From Thermovirga lienii DSM 17291 (GTDB taxonomy: Bacteria > Synergistota > Synergistia > Synergistales > Thermovirgaceae): a stretch of 64,000 nt of DNA. Position 1 is the first letter of the stretch. Every line of letters starts with the position of its first letter. The notes beneath the pieces are model-generated. The model had not been told where the DNA came from and did no database searches. It saw only the letters and a list, made by a program, of their open reading frames with translations. The DNA is taken from NCBI GenBank assembly GCA_000233775.1, contig CP003096.1, positions 1,266,501 to 1,330,500 on the forward strand, in the 5' to 3' direction. Of the stretch, positions 46,711 to 56,911 are shown one piece after another. A program made the position numbers and the translations under genes.

Positions 46711-47693
46711 AACTCCCGGCCCCTTTCGACATGATCTGAGAAATTCCTTAAGGCAGTCTCGAAACCTTCCCAATTTTTAGCACTGCCCACGTCCCTACGG
46801 AAAGATGATACACCATTAAACCCTCTAAACATACCTGACACAAGCCTCTTTATCAAGATTAACGCAACTTTTTCGCCAGCTTCCGCCTTAACGTCGTAGG
46901 CGAAATCTCTAAAGGTCTTGATGCGCACATCGATGGAGTTTGATAAATAACGGCTGTCTACCTCATACCCCAACCTATGTAATATATTAGGGAACATAAA
47001 GGGGTCTTTTATAGCTCCTCTGGCCAAAAGCACGGAAACACAGCCGTTATTGAGGTAACCCAACCCGTCATCCACGGAGAACACGTCCCCCGAACCACCT
47101 ATATAACCTGGGAACATTCTCGCAGCTTCGTAAACTACGTTCCTGTCCGCCAGCCCCTCATACTTTTGCGCAGGAGTCCTGCCATGCAGCGAAACATGAG
47201 CTGCCCCTGCATTCAGCATTCTCTCAATGAAAGAAAAAGTATCGGCGTAGTTATCAGAGAGCTTGCGAATTTTCACCCAAACCGGCTTGCCCAGGAGGCT
47301 AAGGGATTTCACCATTCTCTCTGCTTCCTCTGGTTTTTTCAAGAGAGCAGCTCCCGCTCCCTTTTTAAGCACTTTGGGCATGGGACACCCCATATTTATG
47401 GATATTGCCGCCCACCTGTCCTCCTTCAGGGCAAGTTCTGCCCCTCTCAAAAGAACCTCCTCGGAACCGGCAAAAAGTTGAAGAACCACTGGAGGATCCT
47501 CGTTAAGGGTCTCCAGCATCCTGAAGGTCTTTTTACTGCCATGCACCAACCCTGCACAGCTAACCATCTCGGTATGAGTCAATCCAGCACCCAAGCGTTT
47601 AAAAAACCTCCGTACGGCCGGTACGGTTATACCGGCAAGAGGCGCAAGCCACACGGGGTTGAGTTTGTCTCCTGCAAACCTGGCATCCAACAC
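46704..47693 (-). CDS. dus: tRNA-dihydrouridine synthase
   Basis: A 329-residue FMN-dependent Dus family enzyme that reduces uridine in tRNA. LAPLAGITVPAVRRF near residue 17-31, INMGCPMPKVLKKGAGAALL near 99-118 (the catalytic Cys in GCPMPK), VSLHGRTPAQKYEG near 175 and YIGGSGDVFS near 205 are typical. It starts at a GTG 4 bp after the coaX stop. The closest named type (DusA, B or C) cannot be assigned by eye. Confidence 0.93.
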
Positions 47694-47696
47694 CTT

Positions 47697-48476
47697 CTAT
47701 ACCTCTTTGGAACCATTCTTGTTTCTCTCATAAATAAACCGAAGGCCTTCCAACGTAAGCCAGGGGTCAACATGCTGAATTTTTCCCGACAGAGAAGCTA
47801 TCCGTTGAGCGTCTCCTCCCGTCGCTATAACCGTGACCTTTTGTTCCAACTCCTCCTCTACCTTCTCGACCAAGTGATCGACCAGTCCTGCAAATCCATA
47901 TAAAATCCCTGCCTGAATGGATTCCATGGTGTTTTGTCCGATAACCGTTTTCGGAACCTCAAAGGAAACTTTGGGCAACTTGGCAGTCCTTCCAAATAGC
48001 GCCTCCACACTGGTCGCAAGGCCCGGAGCTATCACACCTCCGAGGTATTCCCTTTCCCGTGAGACCACATCCAGGGTTATGGCTGTGCCAAAATCCACTA
48101 TAGCCATGGGAGCAGGATACTTCACCAATCCAGCCACGGCATTGACCAACCTGTCAGCACCGACTTCCGAAGGGTTCTTGTAAGCAATTTTGATACCCAA
48201 ATCCAACTTACTGCTCACCATGAGAGAATCCACACCCAAGTACTGCTTTATCCCAAAAGACCATGGATAATCCAGCGGTGGAACCACACTACTAATGACT
48301 GCACCTTCTATTTTATCGATAGGGATTTCGCCGACCTTGAGGAGGTTCAAAAGATAGACGCCTATCTCATCCGGCGTCCTATTGTGAGATCTCAACCTCC
48401 AGTGACACACAAGATCTTCTCTTTTGAAAACCCCCACCACTGTATGGGTATTCCCTATATCTACAACTAAAAGCAT
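47697..48476 (-). CDS. coaX: Type III pantothenate kinase
   Basis: A 259-residue CoaX, which phosphorylates pantothenate in CoA synthesis. LLVVDIGNTHTVVGVF at residues 2-17 is the ATP/phosphate motif; GADRLVNAVAG near 99 binds pantothenate; VDFGTAITLD near 120 is the second phosphate motif. ATG at 48476 follows GAGGGGAT. With panB and panC at 28-29 kb, the first enzymes of CoA synthesis are present. Confidence 0.96.
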   Translation of the reverse strand: MLLVVDIGNTHTVVGVFKREDLVCHWRLRSHNRTPDEIGVYLLNLLKVGEIPIDKIEGAVISSVVPPLDYPWSFGIKQYLGVDSLMVSSKLDLGIKIAYKNPSEVGADRLVNAVAGLVKYPAPMAIVDFGTAITLDVVSREREYLGGVIAPGLATSVEALFGRTAKLPKVSFEVPKTVIGQNTMESIQAGILYGFAGLVDHLVEKVEEELEQKVTVIATGGDAQRIASLSGKIQHVDPWLTLEGLRFIYERNKNGSKEV

Positions 48477-48497
48477 CACAACCATCCCCTCAGCAAC

Positions 48498-49922
48498 TTA
48501 TGGCAAAATGCTATCTATCAAGGCCACAAAAACAGCAACACACACAGAAAGGCAAACAGACAAAAGGCCCGCTCCCCACGATCTTTTATATACAAAATAC
48601 ATTATCATCAAAGCTACGATCGGGAAAGGGAAAAACTTAGCACCGACCGTAACCGGTAGAATAGAAGCTATCATATCTGCAAAATTGTGCCACAAAGACA
48701 AAAGAAACTCCACAGGCAAGACAAAATATTCCCACGTTCCTGCCCCGCCAAAAACAACAGGGAAAACGGCCAAAAACGATCCAAGGGGCAGGATAAAGCT
48801 AAAAAATGGGATAGCAAGCATGTTTATTATAATACCTGCTATGGGCACTCCACCAAAACTTCTAGAGATAAGGACTCCCGTGGTGAACCAAACAGCTGGC
48901 AAAACAATCAATTTTCTCCAAGCAATACTACCCGCTCCCACAACACTCAATGTGAGGGCCGCCATGACGGAAAGCCGAAAACCCAAATCCCAAAACCAAA
49001 GAGGTCTTATCAAAAGAAGCAACACAGAAGCAATACAAACAGTGTTCAGCGCTTTTGAGGGCCTTCCCACAACTTTGGCCAAAAGGAATATCTGAATCAT
49101 CACCGCTGCCCTCACTGCGCTCACTTGCGCCCCCGAAGCCAAGACATATAACCAAAGAACGATGGATTGAAGCCAAACAGCTCTTTTTGCAAAAAAGGCG
49201 ACTAAAAAGACAAGAAGTCCTACGTGAAAACCTGAAATAGCCAATATATGCGATGTTCCCCACCTAGCGTGAGCATCTTGAAGCACCGGGTCCCTCACTC
49301 CAAGCCACGCTGCCAAAAGATAGCCTCTTGTATTAGGCGGCAAAGACAAAAGAAGCTTCTCCCTCAATAACCTCCGCCACCTAGACAATGAAAAGCCACT
49401 ACTACCCACCACAGTAACCCTAGGGGAGGTCAAAACTTGATCTACCCCCTTGGTCTTCCAGTACAGGCTTTCATTGAAACCTTTCGAGAAGTCCAGCTTG
49501 AAAGATTCAGATTTACCTGAAATCTCCACAATGTCTCCCTCTCTAAATGGTCTTAAAGGCGAGATCTTTATCAAGTATCTTTTGCCATCCTCAGCATCGA
49601 CGATCAAGGAGCGCCATCTTCCCCAAGGCCTCTCGAATACTATAGTGCCTTTCGTTTTTACTACTTGCGCGGGCAAAATTTTCCTTTGGTCCAAATCCAA
49701 TCTAAAGACCGAATAAAGCACAACAGACAAAAAAACCAGACTCAGAATCACAAAAAAGGGAACAAAACCTGGAGGAGGTTCTGGAGTGCCTGAAAGGACA
49801 AGAAAGACAAAGAACAAAAAACCAACTACACAACATGCCCAAATGGGCAACCCTTTACCGTATAGATAAAGGGTTGCCCAAAACCCCGCCGCCAACGGGA
49901 ACCCAGGAGCAAAGGACAGTAT
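48498..49922 (-). CDS. comEC: ComEC-type DNA uptake channel, without metallo-beta-lactamase domain
   Basis: A polytopic membrane protein of about 475 residues. The N-terminal soluble/OB-like region (about residues 75-160) is followed by the Competence domain with the signature WGTSHILAISGFHVGLLVF near 235-253 and many membrane helices. The C-terminal MBL nuclease domain of long ComEC proteins is absent; the protein ends in ALIDSILP. The start is uncertain: ATG at 50009 would overlap comEA deeply; ATA at 49922 lies 2 bp after the comEA stop and gives a full first helix; TTG at 49895 is also possible. It imports single-stranded DNA with ComEA. Confidence 0.87.
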   Translation of the reverse strand: MLSFAPGFPLAAGFWATLYLYGKGLPIWACCVVGFLFFVFLVLSGTPEPPPGFVPFFVILSLVFLSVVLYSVFRLDLDQRKILPAQVVKTKGTIVFERPWGRWRSLIVDAEDGKRYLIKISPLRPFREGDIVEISGKSESFKLDFSKGFNESLYWKTKGVDQVLTSPRVTVVGSSGFSLSRWRRLLREKLLLSLPPNTRGYLLAAWLGVRDPVLQDAHARWGTSHILAISGFHVGLLVFLVAFFAKRAVWLQSIVLWLYVLASGAQVSAVRAAVMIQIFLLAKVVGRPSKALNTVCIASVLLLLIRPLWFWDLGFRLSVMAALTLSVVGAGSIAWRKLIVLPAVWFTTGVLISRSFGGVPIAGIIINMLAIPFFSFILPLGSFLAVFPVVFGGAGTWEYFVLPVEFLLSLWHNFADMIASILPVTVGAKFFPFPIVALMIMYFVYKRSWGAGLLSVCLSVCVAVFVALIDSILP

Positions 49923-49924
49923 GC

Positions 49925-50632
49925 TTAATAGGTTATCGTCACATGTTCCTTTATTTTTTCCAGCTTCTTGGGTCCAATCCCCTTTACGGAAAGAAGATCT
50001 TCCACACATTTGAAAGGACCGTTACTATCTCTGTACTGAATTATTGCCTCAGCTGTTTTAGGACCTATGCCAGGCAAAGACTCCAACTCCTCAGCGGTTG
50101 CACGGTTGATATCCACTTTCCCATCTTTATGTTCTACTGCCTGGCCTTTCCCTTCAATCACAATACCTGATGCCTCACCATTGGAGACAAATGGCCTGCT
50201 GGGGACATCGTCCCCTTTTCTCGGCACATGCAAGTGTGCTCCGTCGAACAGAGGGGCAGCCATGTTGAAGGCTTCGCTGTCAGCCTCCTCCGTAAGCCCG
50301 CCAGCTTTCTCCACCAGCTCATATACCCGTGCGTCCTTGTGAATCTTGTAGACCCCAGGATACCTCACAGCCCCTGTGACATATACGACCCACGGCTGAG
50401 CTTCTTTTACCTTTGTATTGGCGTAATAATCCTCCGAAACGCCAAGATCCTTTACATTTGAAGTGTCATCCAGTTTTATATTGAGCGCAGGGCCTGCTAT
50501 GTTTTTAGGTTCCTCTTTAGCCCACGACCCGGCAAACAAAGCGATTATACCTGCAGCTAAAAAAAGGCAAAGAAACCCTCCTAGCAAAAGAAGTAAGGGT
50601 TTCCATTTGTTCATGTTCCCGCCAAGGCCCAT
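49925..50632 (-). CDS. comEA: ComEA-type DNA-binding competence protein
   Basis: A 235-residue membrane-anchored DNA receptor. One N-terminal membrane segment (PLLLLLGGFLCLFLAAGIIALF) is followed by a SLBB domain (VVYVTGAVRYPGVYKI near residue 83) and a C-terminal helix-hairpin-helix pair (VDINRATAEELESLPGIGPK near 173 and LLSVKGIGPKKLEKI near 211). ATG at 50632 follows AAGGGTGA, overlapping the miaB end region. It passes DNA to ComEC, encoded next. Confidence 0.94.
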   Translation of the reverse strand: MGLGGNMNKWKPLLLLLGGFLCLFLAAGIIALFAGSWAKEEPKNIAGPALNIKLDDTSNVKDLGVSEDYYANTKVKEAQPWVVYVTGAVRYPGVYKIHKDARVYELVEKAGGLTEEADSEAFNMAAPLFDGAHLHVPRKGDDVPSRPFVSNGEASGIVIEGKGQAVEHKDGKVDINRATAEELESLPGIGPKTAEAIIQYRDSNGPFKCVEDLLSVKGIGPKKLEKIKEHVTITY

Positions 50633-50643
50633 GTTACTCACCC

Positions 50644-51969
50644 TTAACCAATGATCTTTTCCAATTTGCCTCGGAGGCACCAGTGCTCTGCTTCAGTTAT
50701 GCTCACCTCTACGAACTTACCCAGAAGTCCAGGGTCTCCTTCCACCAAAACCACCTTGTCTGTAGGTGTCCTTCCCTGCAACAACCCTTCACCTTTGGGC
50801 GGCAAACTGTCCAAAAGCACTTTATATTTCTTGCCCTTCAAACTTGCATTTATCTCATAAGATATCTTGTTTTGTAGCTCGTTAACAATGTTGAGACGCC
50901 TATATTTTTCTTCCTCTGAAAGCTGGTCTTTCATCTTGGCCCCAGCGGTTCCCTCCCTAGGCGAATATGCTGCTGTGTGCACAAGGTCGAACCGAAAACG
51001 CTTGAGGGCATCCACTGAAGCATTGAAATCCTCTTCGGTTTCTCCCGGAAAACCTACTATCAGGTCGCTGGTTATGGCAACCTCTTCCAGCTTGTTTCTT
51101 ATTGTCTCAACTATTTTCGCATATTGCTCAACCGTATAGCCCCTGTTCATCAAAGATAGAATTCTGTCGCTTCCTGACTGGATGGGCAAATTTATGGCTG
51201 GACAGATCTTCGAATTCGATGCCATAACATCCACTATGTCTTCCGTAAAATCCTTTGGGTGGGAGGTCAAGAACCTCACCAGATCCACCCTTTCATCCGA
51301 GGCTACGTCTCTAAGCAAATTGGAAAACCTATATCCGTTATCAAAATCGGCACCGTAAGAGTTGACGTTTTGTCCCAGCAGAATTATCTCTCTTACTCCG
51401 TCAGCCACCAGAAAATCTATTTCTTTGAAAATTTCCTCAGGAGCCCTGGAACGGAACCTGCCTCTAGTAAAAGGCACTATGCAGTAAGTGCAGAAATTGT
51501 CACAGCCGTGAGCTATAGTTATATAAGCCCTCCAAGGGTTATCCCGCCTCAAAGGAGGGCAATCTAGATCCGAAAGCTCCCTTGGGTCATCCAACAACAA
51601 AACCCTCTCCTCGTTCTTTGCAATGTTGGAAAGAGCCTCAGGGACCTTTCCAAGGTTTCTCGGACCCGCAACCAGGCAAACGCTCTTGAACCTATCCATG
51701 AACTTGCTTCCCAGCCTCTGAGCCATACAACCAATAACGGCCACCTTAGGTGCCCCTTTCCTTCTCCACTGGGAATCCAACCTTCCTATTTCACTCCAAA
51801 CCTTCTGTTCTGCCTTCTCTCTAATGCTGCACGTGACAAATATCACCAGCTCAGGCTTTTCCTCCAAAGACACCTCGCTGAATCCTTCCTTTGCCATAGC
51901 GGTCCTGAGCCGTTCTGCATCATATACATTCATCTGGCAGCCATATACTTTTATCGCGTAACTATTCAC
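50644..51969 (-). CDS. miaB: tRNA-2-methylthio-N6-dimethylallyladenosine synthase
   Basis: A 441-residue radical-SAM methylthiotransferase. The N-terminal MTTase domain has Cys in VYGCQMN, VTCSIREKA and VIGCMAQR (near residues 11, 47, 82). The radical-SAM cluster is GCDNFCTYCIVPFTRGR near 153. The C-terminal TRAM domain ends the protein. GTG at 51969 follows GGAGGT at the right distance. It heads the long minus-strand run to the EF-G-like gene; a weak promoter (TTGTTC, TATCAT) may lie near 52015-52045. Confidence 0.96.
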   Translation of the reverse strand: MNSYAIKVYGCQMNVYDAERLRTAMAKEGFSEVSLEEKPELVIFVTCSIREKAEQKVWSEIGRLDSQWRRKGAPKVAVIGCMAQRLGSKFMDRFKSVCLVAGPRNLGKVPEALSNIAKNEERVLLLDDPRELSDLDCPPLRRDNPWRAYITIAHGCDNFCTYCIVPFTRGRFRSRAPEEIFKEIDFLVADGVREIILLGQNVNSYGADFDNGYRFSNLLRDVASDERVDLVRFLTSHPKDFTEDIVDVMASNSKICPAINLPIQSGSDRILSLMNRGYTVEQYAKIVETIRNKLEEVAITSDLIVGFPGETEEDFNASVDALKRFRFDLVHTAAYSPREGTAGAKMKDQLSEEEKYRRLNIVNELQNKISYEINASLKGKKYKVLLDSLPPKGEGLLQGRTPTDKVVLVEGDPGLLGKFVEVSITEAEHWCLRGKLEKIIG

Positions 51970-52089
51970 CTACAATACCTCCACGTGGTAAAGTTATTTA
52001 TCAAAACCAATGGAAATGATACCATTTAAATAGCTCTCTTGAACAATCAAGACATACGGAAATCTTCAAAAACAGGAGGTCTTCCTTAC

Positions 52090-52590
52090 TTGAGGATAAA
52101 CCCTTTGAAGCTTTTGGTTTTCACGTTGATTCTACTATCAAGTTTGATCATTTCAAACCCCTCTGGGGAAGCAATAAACAAAACAACTCTACCCTCCCTG
52201 GAGGGCTGGAAGATGGATAGCTTGTTCTCCGTACCATTAAAGTCAGCAAAAGGAATGGAAGGATGGTGGAGCGAAGCAACTTACAGCAACCCACCCAATC
52301 CAATCATAAAAGTGGTCATCATCGAAGGCCCTAACGTTCCCTGGTCGAACCTGAAATATATTGAAGCTTCTCCAGATAACGAAGATCTTTTCGATAGCGA
52401 AGCCACATATGAGTTAATACAAATAAACGGCAAAAAAGGCGTGCTGGAAAGCCATCCCCTTTTGGGGAACACCCTAGCGCTTTCCCTCACGCCTCAGACA
52501 ACTATAACCATGGAAACCAAGGGACCTAAAAGTTACCTATTGCAATTCTCTCAGTTGCTCCTACAAACAATACCGGAAGAAACCGACTGA
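52090..52590 (+). CDS. Hypothetical exported protein (166 aa)
   Basis: I do not recognise this family. It has an N-terminal hydrophobic segment (LLVFTLILLSSLIISNPSGEA) that reads like a signal peptide with a possible cleavage after GEA. The mature part of about 140 residues has several Trp and Pro and no Cys. I chose TTG at 52090 because AGGAGGT lies 8 bp before it; TTG at 52039 lacks a site. It faces miaB and converges on carB with a 14-bp gap. Size and topology resemble the exported protein at 1966, but I see no clear homology. Confidence 0.65.
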   Translation: MRINPLKLLVFTLILLSSLIISNPSGEAINKTTLPSLEGWKMDSLFSVPLKSAKGMEGWWSEATYSNPPNPIIKVVIIEGPNVPWSNLKYIEASPDNEDLFDSEATYELIQINGKKGVLESHPLLGNTLALSLTPQTTITMETKGPKSYLLQFSQLLLQTIPEETD

Positions 52591-52604
52591 TTTAGATTCA
52601 ACAT

Positions 52605-55600
52605 TCAGGATCTGGCAGCCAAAGAGATCGCCAAAGCCTGCAGCACCTCTATGCTGTTTACGCATGGAACACCCAATTCAATGGCAGCTCTCCTTATTTG
52701 GAATCCATCCCCCAAGGATCTGGAATTACCCGAAGGTACATTGAATATAACGTCCCACTTGTGCTTTTTTATGTCTTTTATCAGTTCATCGCCTTTAGGT
52801 TCCCTCTTGCAGTGGATCCCCCATTTTTCAAGCACTCTTCCGGTGCCTTCGGTAGCGTAAATCTCCCATCCTAGAGCCTTAAAAGTTCCCGCGATTGGCG
52901 CAACTTGGGATTTATATTCATCGCTCACGGTGAACAATATCTTACCTTTTTGGGGAATCTTCCATCCGGCTCCTTCAAAGCCCTCTTTGAGGGCCTCCGC
53001 AATGGTATCAGCAACCCCAAGAGACTCTCCAGTGGATTGCATTGCAGGTCCCAGACGATTATCAACGCCAGGCAGTTTTTCAGTCGAAAAAACGGGCACC
53101 TTGACACCAAAGGGACCTGTTGGAGCACCCTCTTCTTTCTTCAGTCCGAAATCTTTTAATTTCTTACCCATGGCTATGGCGACAGCTATCTCAACCAGCG
53201 GAACACCTGAAAGTTTGGCCGCTATTGGGACAGTCCTGCTAGCCCTGGGATTAGCCTCTATTACATACGTTTCCCCACCGGATATAACAAATTGAATATT
53301 TATAAGGCCTTTCACGCCCAAAGCCTTCGCTAACCTTGTTGTTATATCTTTAATCTTCTCTCTTTGGCGACAAGATAGTGATATGTCGGGGAATATCGAT
53401 ATGGAATCCCCTGAATGAACCCCAGCAGGATCCAGGTGTTCGAAAATACCGGGGATGAATACCTCGTCGCCATCACAAAGAGCATCTACCTCAAACTCCT
53501 TGCCCGGCAAAAATTGATCCACAAGGACCTTCGCTCCTTCATTAGGCCCTATAATCCTTTCCAGCACCTCCGAAAGCTCTTCCTCGTTATAGACAACCTG
53601 CATGGCAAGACCGCCTATAACGAAACTGGGCCTAACCATAACGGGGAAACCGTTTTCCCTGACCCACGACAGAGCCTCCTCTACGGAGCTTACGGCTATG
53701 CCTTTAGGTTGAGATATATTCAAACTCGTCAAAAGCTCTGAAAAACTGCCTCTGTCCTCTGCAGCCTCCACCGCTGAAGCGGGCATTCCCAAAAGCTTTA
53801 TGCCATTTTTTTCAAGTCCCAATCCGAGCTTCAACGCAGTCTGTCCACCAAAGCACGCGAAAACCCCTAAGGCTCCTTCTCTTTCTAGGATAGGCATAAC
53901 ATCCTCTACCGTAAGGGGCTCAAAGTACAAAGCATCCGACATATCGTGATCCGTGCTGACCGTTTCAGGGTTGTTGTTTATCATTACCGCCCTGTAGCCT
54001 AGCTTTCGTATGGCCTCTATGGCCTTCACGCAGCAATAATCGAATTCAACCCCTTGGCCTATTCTTATGGGGCCAGAACCCAACACGGCTATTGTCTTGC
54101 CCTTACAATGCTCTTTCAGTTCATCACTTGACCCGGAACAGGTGCTGTACCAATACCCGGAAGCAGAAGGCACCTCGCCTGCCGTGCTGTCCACCTCCCG
54201 GTATGCCTTAGCGATAGAGCTCCAACCCTCATATCTTTCAAGATCCTCAATACTCAGACCGCAGTATCTACTGATGTCCTCCTGGGAAAAACCTAGCCTG
54301 CGCGCCTTGCTCAAAGTCACCGGATCAGGCCCTTCAGATGAAAGTTTCTTACATATATCCACAATTACTTTGGCCTGATCTATGAAGAACTTATGAATTC
54401 CGGACTTTTCAGATATGGTTTCTCCTGCATAGCCTCGCTTCAAAAGCTCAAAGGTAGCCCACATCCTTCTATGAGTTGGATTAACAAGCTCCCTAAGCAA
54501 CTCGTCATCGCTCATGGAAGAAACCTCAGGATTATCAAGTCCATAAGGCAAATCCAGGGACCTAATGGCCTTGAGCAGAGCTTCAATGTAATTTCCTCCA
54601 ATCGCCATAACCTCACCAGTGGATTTCATTCTTGTTCCCACAGTGGGCTCTGCCTCAGGAAATTTCTCAAAAGGCCATCTAGGGAATTTGACTACCACAT
54701 AATCCAATGCCGGCTCCGCAAGGGCGCTTCCAACACCTGTCACGGGGTTTGGCATATCGGTCAAATTTATACCCATGGCTATTTTTGCAGCCACCCTAGC
54801 TATAGGGTACCCTGTGGCCTTGCTGGCTAGGGCGCTGGACCTGCTGGCCCTCGGATTTACCTCTATCACCACGTACTCATCCAGCGAAGGGGACACAGCA
54901 AACTGGACGTTGCAGGCGCCTTTTATGCCGATAGCATCCACGATCCTGAAGGCTGACGAACGAAGGCGCTGCCAAAAGGCATCTGGCAAGGTCAGAACGG
55001 GAGCCACAACGATACTATCGCCGGTATGGACCCCCATGGGATCTACGTTCTCCATGCCGCAGACACAGAGCTTATTGCCCGCATTATCCCGCACAACTTC
55101 AAGCTCTATCTCTCGCCAATTTTTAAGGTATCTTTCTACCAAAACCCTATGAACAGGAGAGGCCCGCAAACCCTCCTCGGTGATTCTTACAAGTTGTTGG
55201 GCATCAAATGCCACTCCTCCTCCGGTACCACCGAGAGTAAAATCAGGGCGAACTATGAAGGGAAAATGCTCTTCCTTGGCAAAATCCAAAGCATCCTCTG
55301 GATTCGAGACATAGGCGCTATCTACGACAGGCTCTCCAATGGATCTCATCAAATCTCTGAAGGCATTCCTGCCCTCAGCTTTTCTGACTGAATCCGCTGA
55401 GGTTCCTAATATAGAAACTCCGTATTTGTCCCAAACGCCCTTTTCGTCCAGCTCCACAAGAAGGTTCAAAGCCACCTGCCCACCCAAGGTTGCTATAACT
55501 CCGTCGGGCCTGTGAGCTTTTAATATTTCCTCCACAACCTCTGCAGTGATGGGCCTTATATAAACCACATCAGCCACGCTTACGTCGGTCTGAATCGTAG

Positions 55601-55757
55601 CAGGATTGCTGTTTAGGAGTATGACTCGGTGTCCTTCCTCTTTTACCGCTCGACAAGCTTGACTGCCTGAATAATCAAATTCCGCAGCCTGGCCTATCCT
55701 TATAGGTCCTGAACCTATTATCAAAATGTTTAGTTTCTCCATATTGTTTTTCAACAT
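52605..55757 (-). CDS. carB: Carbamoyl phosphate synthase large subunit
   Basis: A 1050-residue CarB of normal length: two ATP-grasp halves (about residues 1-545 and 546-930) and a C-terminal methylglyoxal-synthase-like allosteric domain. IGSGPIRIGQAAEFDYSGSQA begins the first half and LGSGPIRIGQGVEFDYCC the second; VIEVNPRASRSSALASKATG and VIEANPRASRTVPIAAK are the metal-binding segments. It makes carbamoyl phosphate for pyrimidines and arginine. ATG at 55757 lies 2 bp after carA. Confidence 0.98.
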   Translation of the reverse strand: MLKNNMEKLNILIIGSGPIRIGQAAEFDYSGSQACRAVKEEGHRVILLNSNPATIQTDVSVADVVYIRPITAEVVEEILKAHRPDGVIATLGGQVALNLLVELDEKGVWDKYGVSILGTSADSVRKAEGRNAFRDLMRSIGEPVVDSAYVSNPEDALDFAKEEHFPFIVRPDFTLGGTGGGVAFDAQQLVRITEEGLRASPVHRVLVERYLKNWREIELEVVRDNAGNKLCVCGMENVDPMGVHTGDSIVVAPVLTLPDAFWQRLRSSAFRIVDAIGIKGACNVQFAVSPSLDEYVVIEVNPRASRSSALASKATGYPIARVAAKIAMGINLTDMPNPVTGVGSALAEPALDYVVVKFPRWPFEKFPEAEPTVGTRMKSTGEVMAIGGNYIEALLKAIRSLDLPYGLDNPEVSSMSDDELLRELVNPTHRRMWATFELLKRGYAGETISEKSGIHKFFIDQAKVIVDICKKLSSEGPDPVTLSKARRLGFSQEDISRYCGLSIEDLERYEGWSSIAKAYREVDSTAGEVPSASGYWYSTCSGSSDELKEHCKGKTIAVLGSGPIRIGQGVEFDYCCVKAIEAIRKLGYRAVMINNNPETVSTDHDMSDALYFEPLTVEDVMPILEREGALGVFACFGGQTALKLGLGLEKNGIKLLGMPASAVEAAEDRGSFSELLTSLNISQPKGIAVSSVEEALSWVRENGFPVMVRPSFVIGGLAMQVVYNEEELSEVLERIIGPNEGAKVLVDQFLPGKEFEVDALCDGDEVFIPGIFEHLDPAGVHSGDSISIFPDISLSCRQREKIKDITTRLAKALGVKGLINIQFVISGGETYVIEANPRASRTVPIAAKLSGVPLVEIAVAIAMGKKLKDFGLKKEEGAPTGPFGVKVPVFSTEKLPGVDNRLGPAMQSTGESLGVADTIAEALKEGFEGAGWKIPQKGKILFTVSDEYKSQVAPIAGTFKALGWEIYATEGTGRVLEKWGIHCKREPKGDELIKDIKKHKWDVIFNVPSGNSRSLGDGFQIRRAAIELGVPCVNSIEVLQALAISLAARS

Positions 55758-55759
55758 CC

Positions 55760-56806
55760 CTAAACCCCTTTCACAGACTTCAAAAAGTCATCAAAGAAAA
55801 ACTCAAAATCCAAAGGCCCAGGGCTTCCCTCTGGGTGAAACTGAACACCCCATATGGGAAGTTTCTCATGTTTGATCCCCTCGACGCTGCCATCGCCCAA
55901 GTTGATATGGGTCACTATCATGCCAGTGCCCGCCAAGGAGGATTCCACCACGGCATAACCGTGATTTTGACTAGTGACGAACCCCTTACCCGATAGGACA
56001 TTCTTGACAGCATGGTTGGCTCCCCTATGCCCGTACTTTAGTTTCTCTGTAACTCCTCCGGCAGCTAGCGCCAATATCTGCATGCCAAGGCAAATTCCTG
56101 CAATAGGTTTATGTCCCAACAATGCTGATACGGTCTTTATCTCGTCTACCAAAAGCGCTGGATCTCCAGGACCGTTGCTCAACAATATGCCGTCGGGCTC
56201 TTCTTTCAGTATCTCTTCTGCTTTGGTGTCATGAGGGTAAATCACTACATTGCAGCCCCTTTTCACCAGTTCCCTCACGATGTTTCTTTTGACTCCATAA
56301 TCTATTAAGGCAATTTTGGGGCCATCTTCTTCTCCCACTCTCATTACGCTTTTCGTAGAAACCTTCTTGACGGGGTGTATCTCTTCGGGGTGTACAAAGC
56401 TTTTTCTTTTCTCAGAACATATAATTCCTCTTATGCTCCCATGTTCCCTCAAATGAACAACCAACCTTCTGGTATCTACTAGGTCCATCCATCCTACGCC
56501 GTTATTTATGAGCCATTCGGGAAAAGCTGGTCCTTCAAAGGTTTCTTTTTCCATATTGGCCACCACGACACCGCTTGCCCAGGGCCTGTCGCTCTCAAGA
56601 CGATCAAGATCCACTCCATAGTTACCTATCATAGGAAAAGCGAAAACAACTATTTGCCCCGCAAAGGACGGATCCGATACAGCTTGAGGATAGCCAACAG
56701 GAGCCGTATCGAAGACCACTTCCCCATAGGCCTCTATTCCCGGTCCCACTCCCTCCCAGCACGTTCCATCCTCAAGAACAAGATACATAGGTTGAACTTC
56801 GTACAC
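55760..56806 (-). CDS. carA: Carbamoyl phosphate synthase small subunit
   Basis: A 348-residue glutaminase subunit. The N-terminal CarA domain is followed by a class I amidotransferase domain with GICLGMQILALAAGG near residue 235 (catalytic Cys) and the His/Glu pair in VQFHPEGSPGPLD near 325. GTG at 56806 follows GGGGGTG; an ATG 6 codons later is less well placed. The carA-carB pair is a separate unit with about 250 bp to the mobile element upstream. Confidence 0.97.
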   Translation of the reverse strand: MYEVQPMYLVLEDGTCWEGVGPGIEAYGEVVFDTAPVGYPQAVSDPSFAGQIVVFAFPMIGNYGVDLDRLESDRPWASGVVVANMEKETFEGPAFPEWLINNGVGWMDLVDTRRLVVHLREHGSIRGIICSEKRKSFVHPEEIHPVKKVSTKSVMRVGEEDGPKIALIDYGVKRNIVRELVKRGCNVVIYPHDTKAEEILKEEPDGILLSNGPGDPALLVDEIKTVSALLGHKPIAGICLGMQILALAAGGVTEKLKYGHRGANHAVKNVLSGKGFVTSQNHGYAVVESSLAGTGMIVTHINLGDGSVEGIKHEKLPIWGVQFHPEGSPGPLDFEFFFDDFLKSVKGV

Positions 56807-56911
56807 GGAAACACCCCCGAATTGTAAAATTAGGTTTACTTAAACTATACACCAAAACCAAAGTTTATTGGTCTAGATGATTATATTTTTTTTGGTTGAG
56901 ATGTCAAGCGT

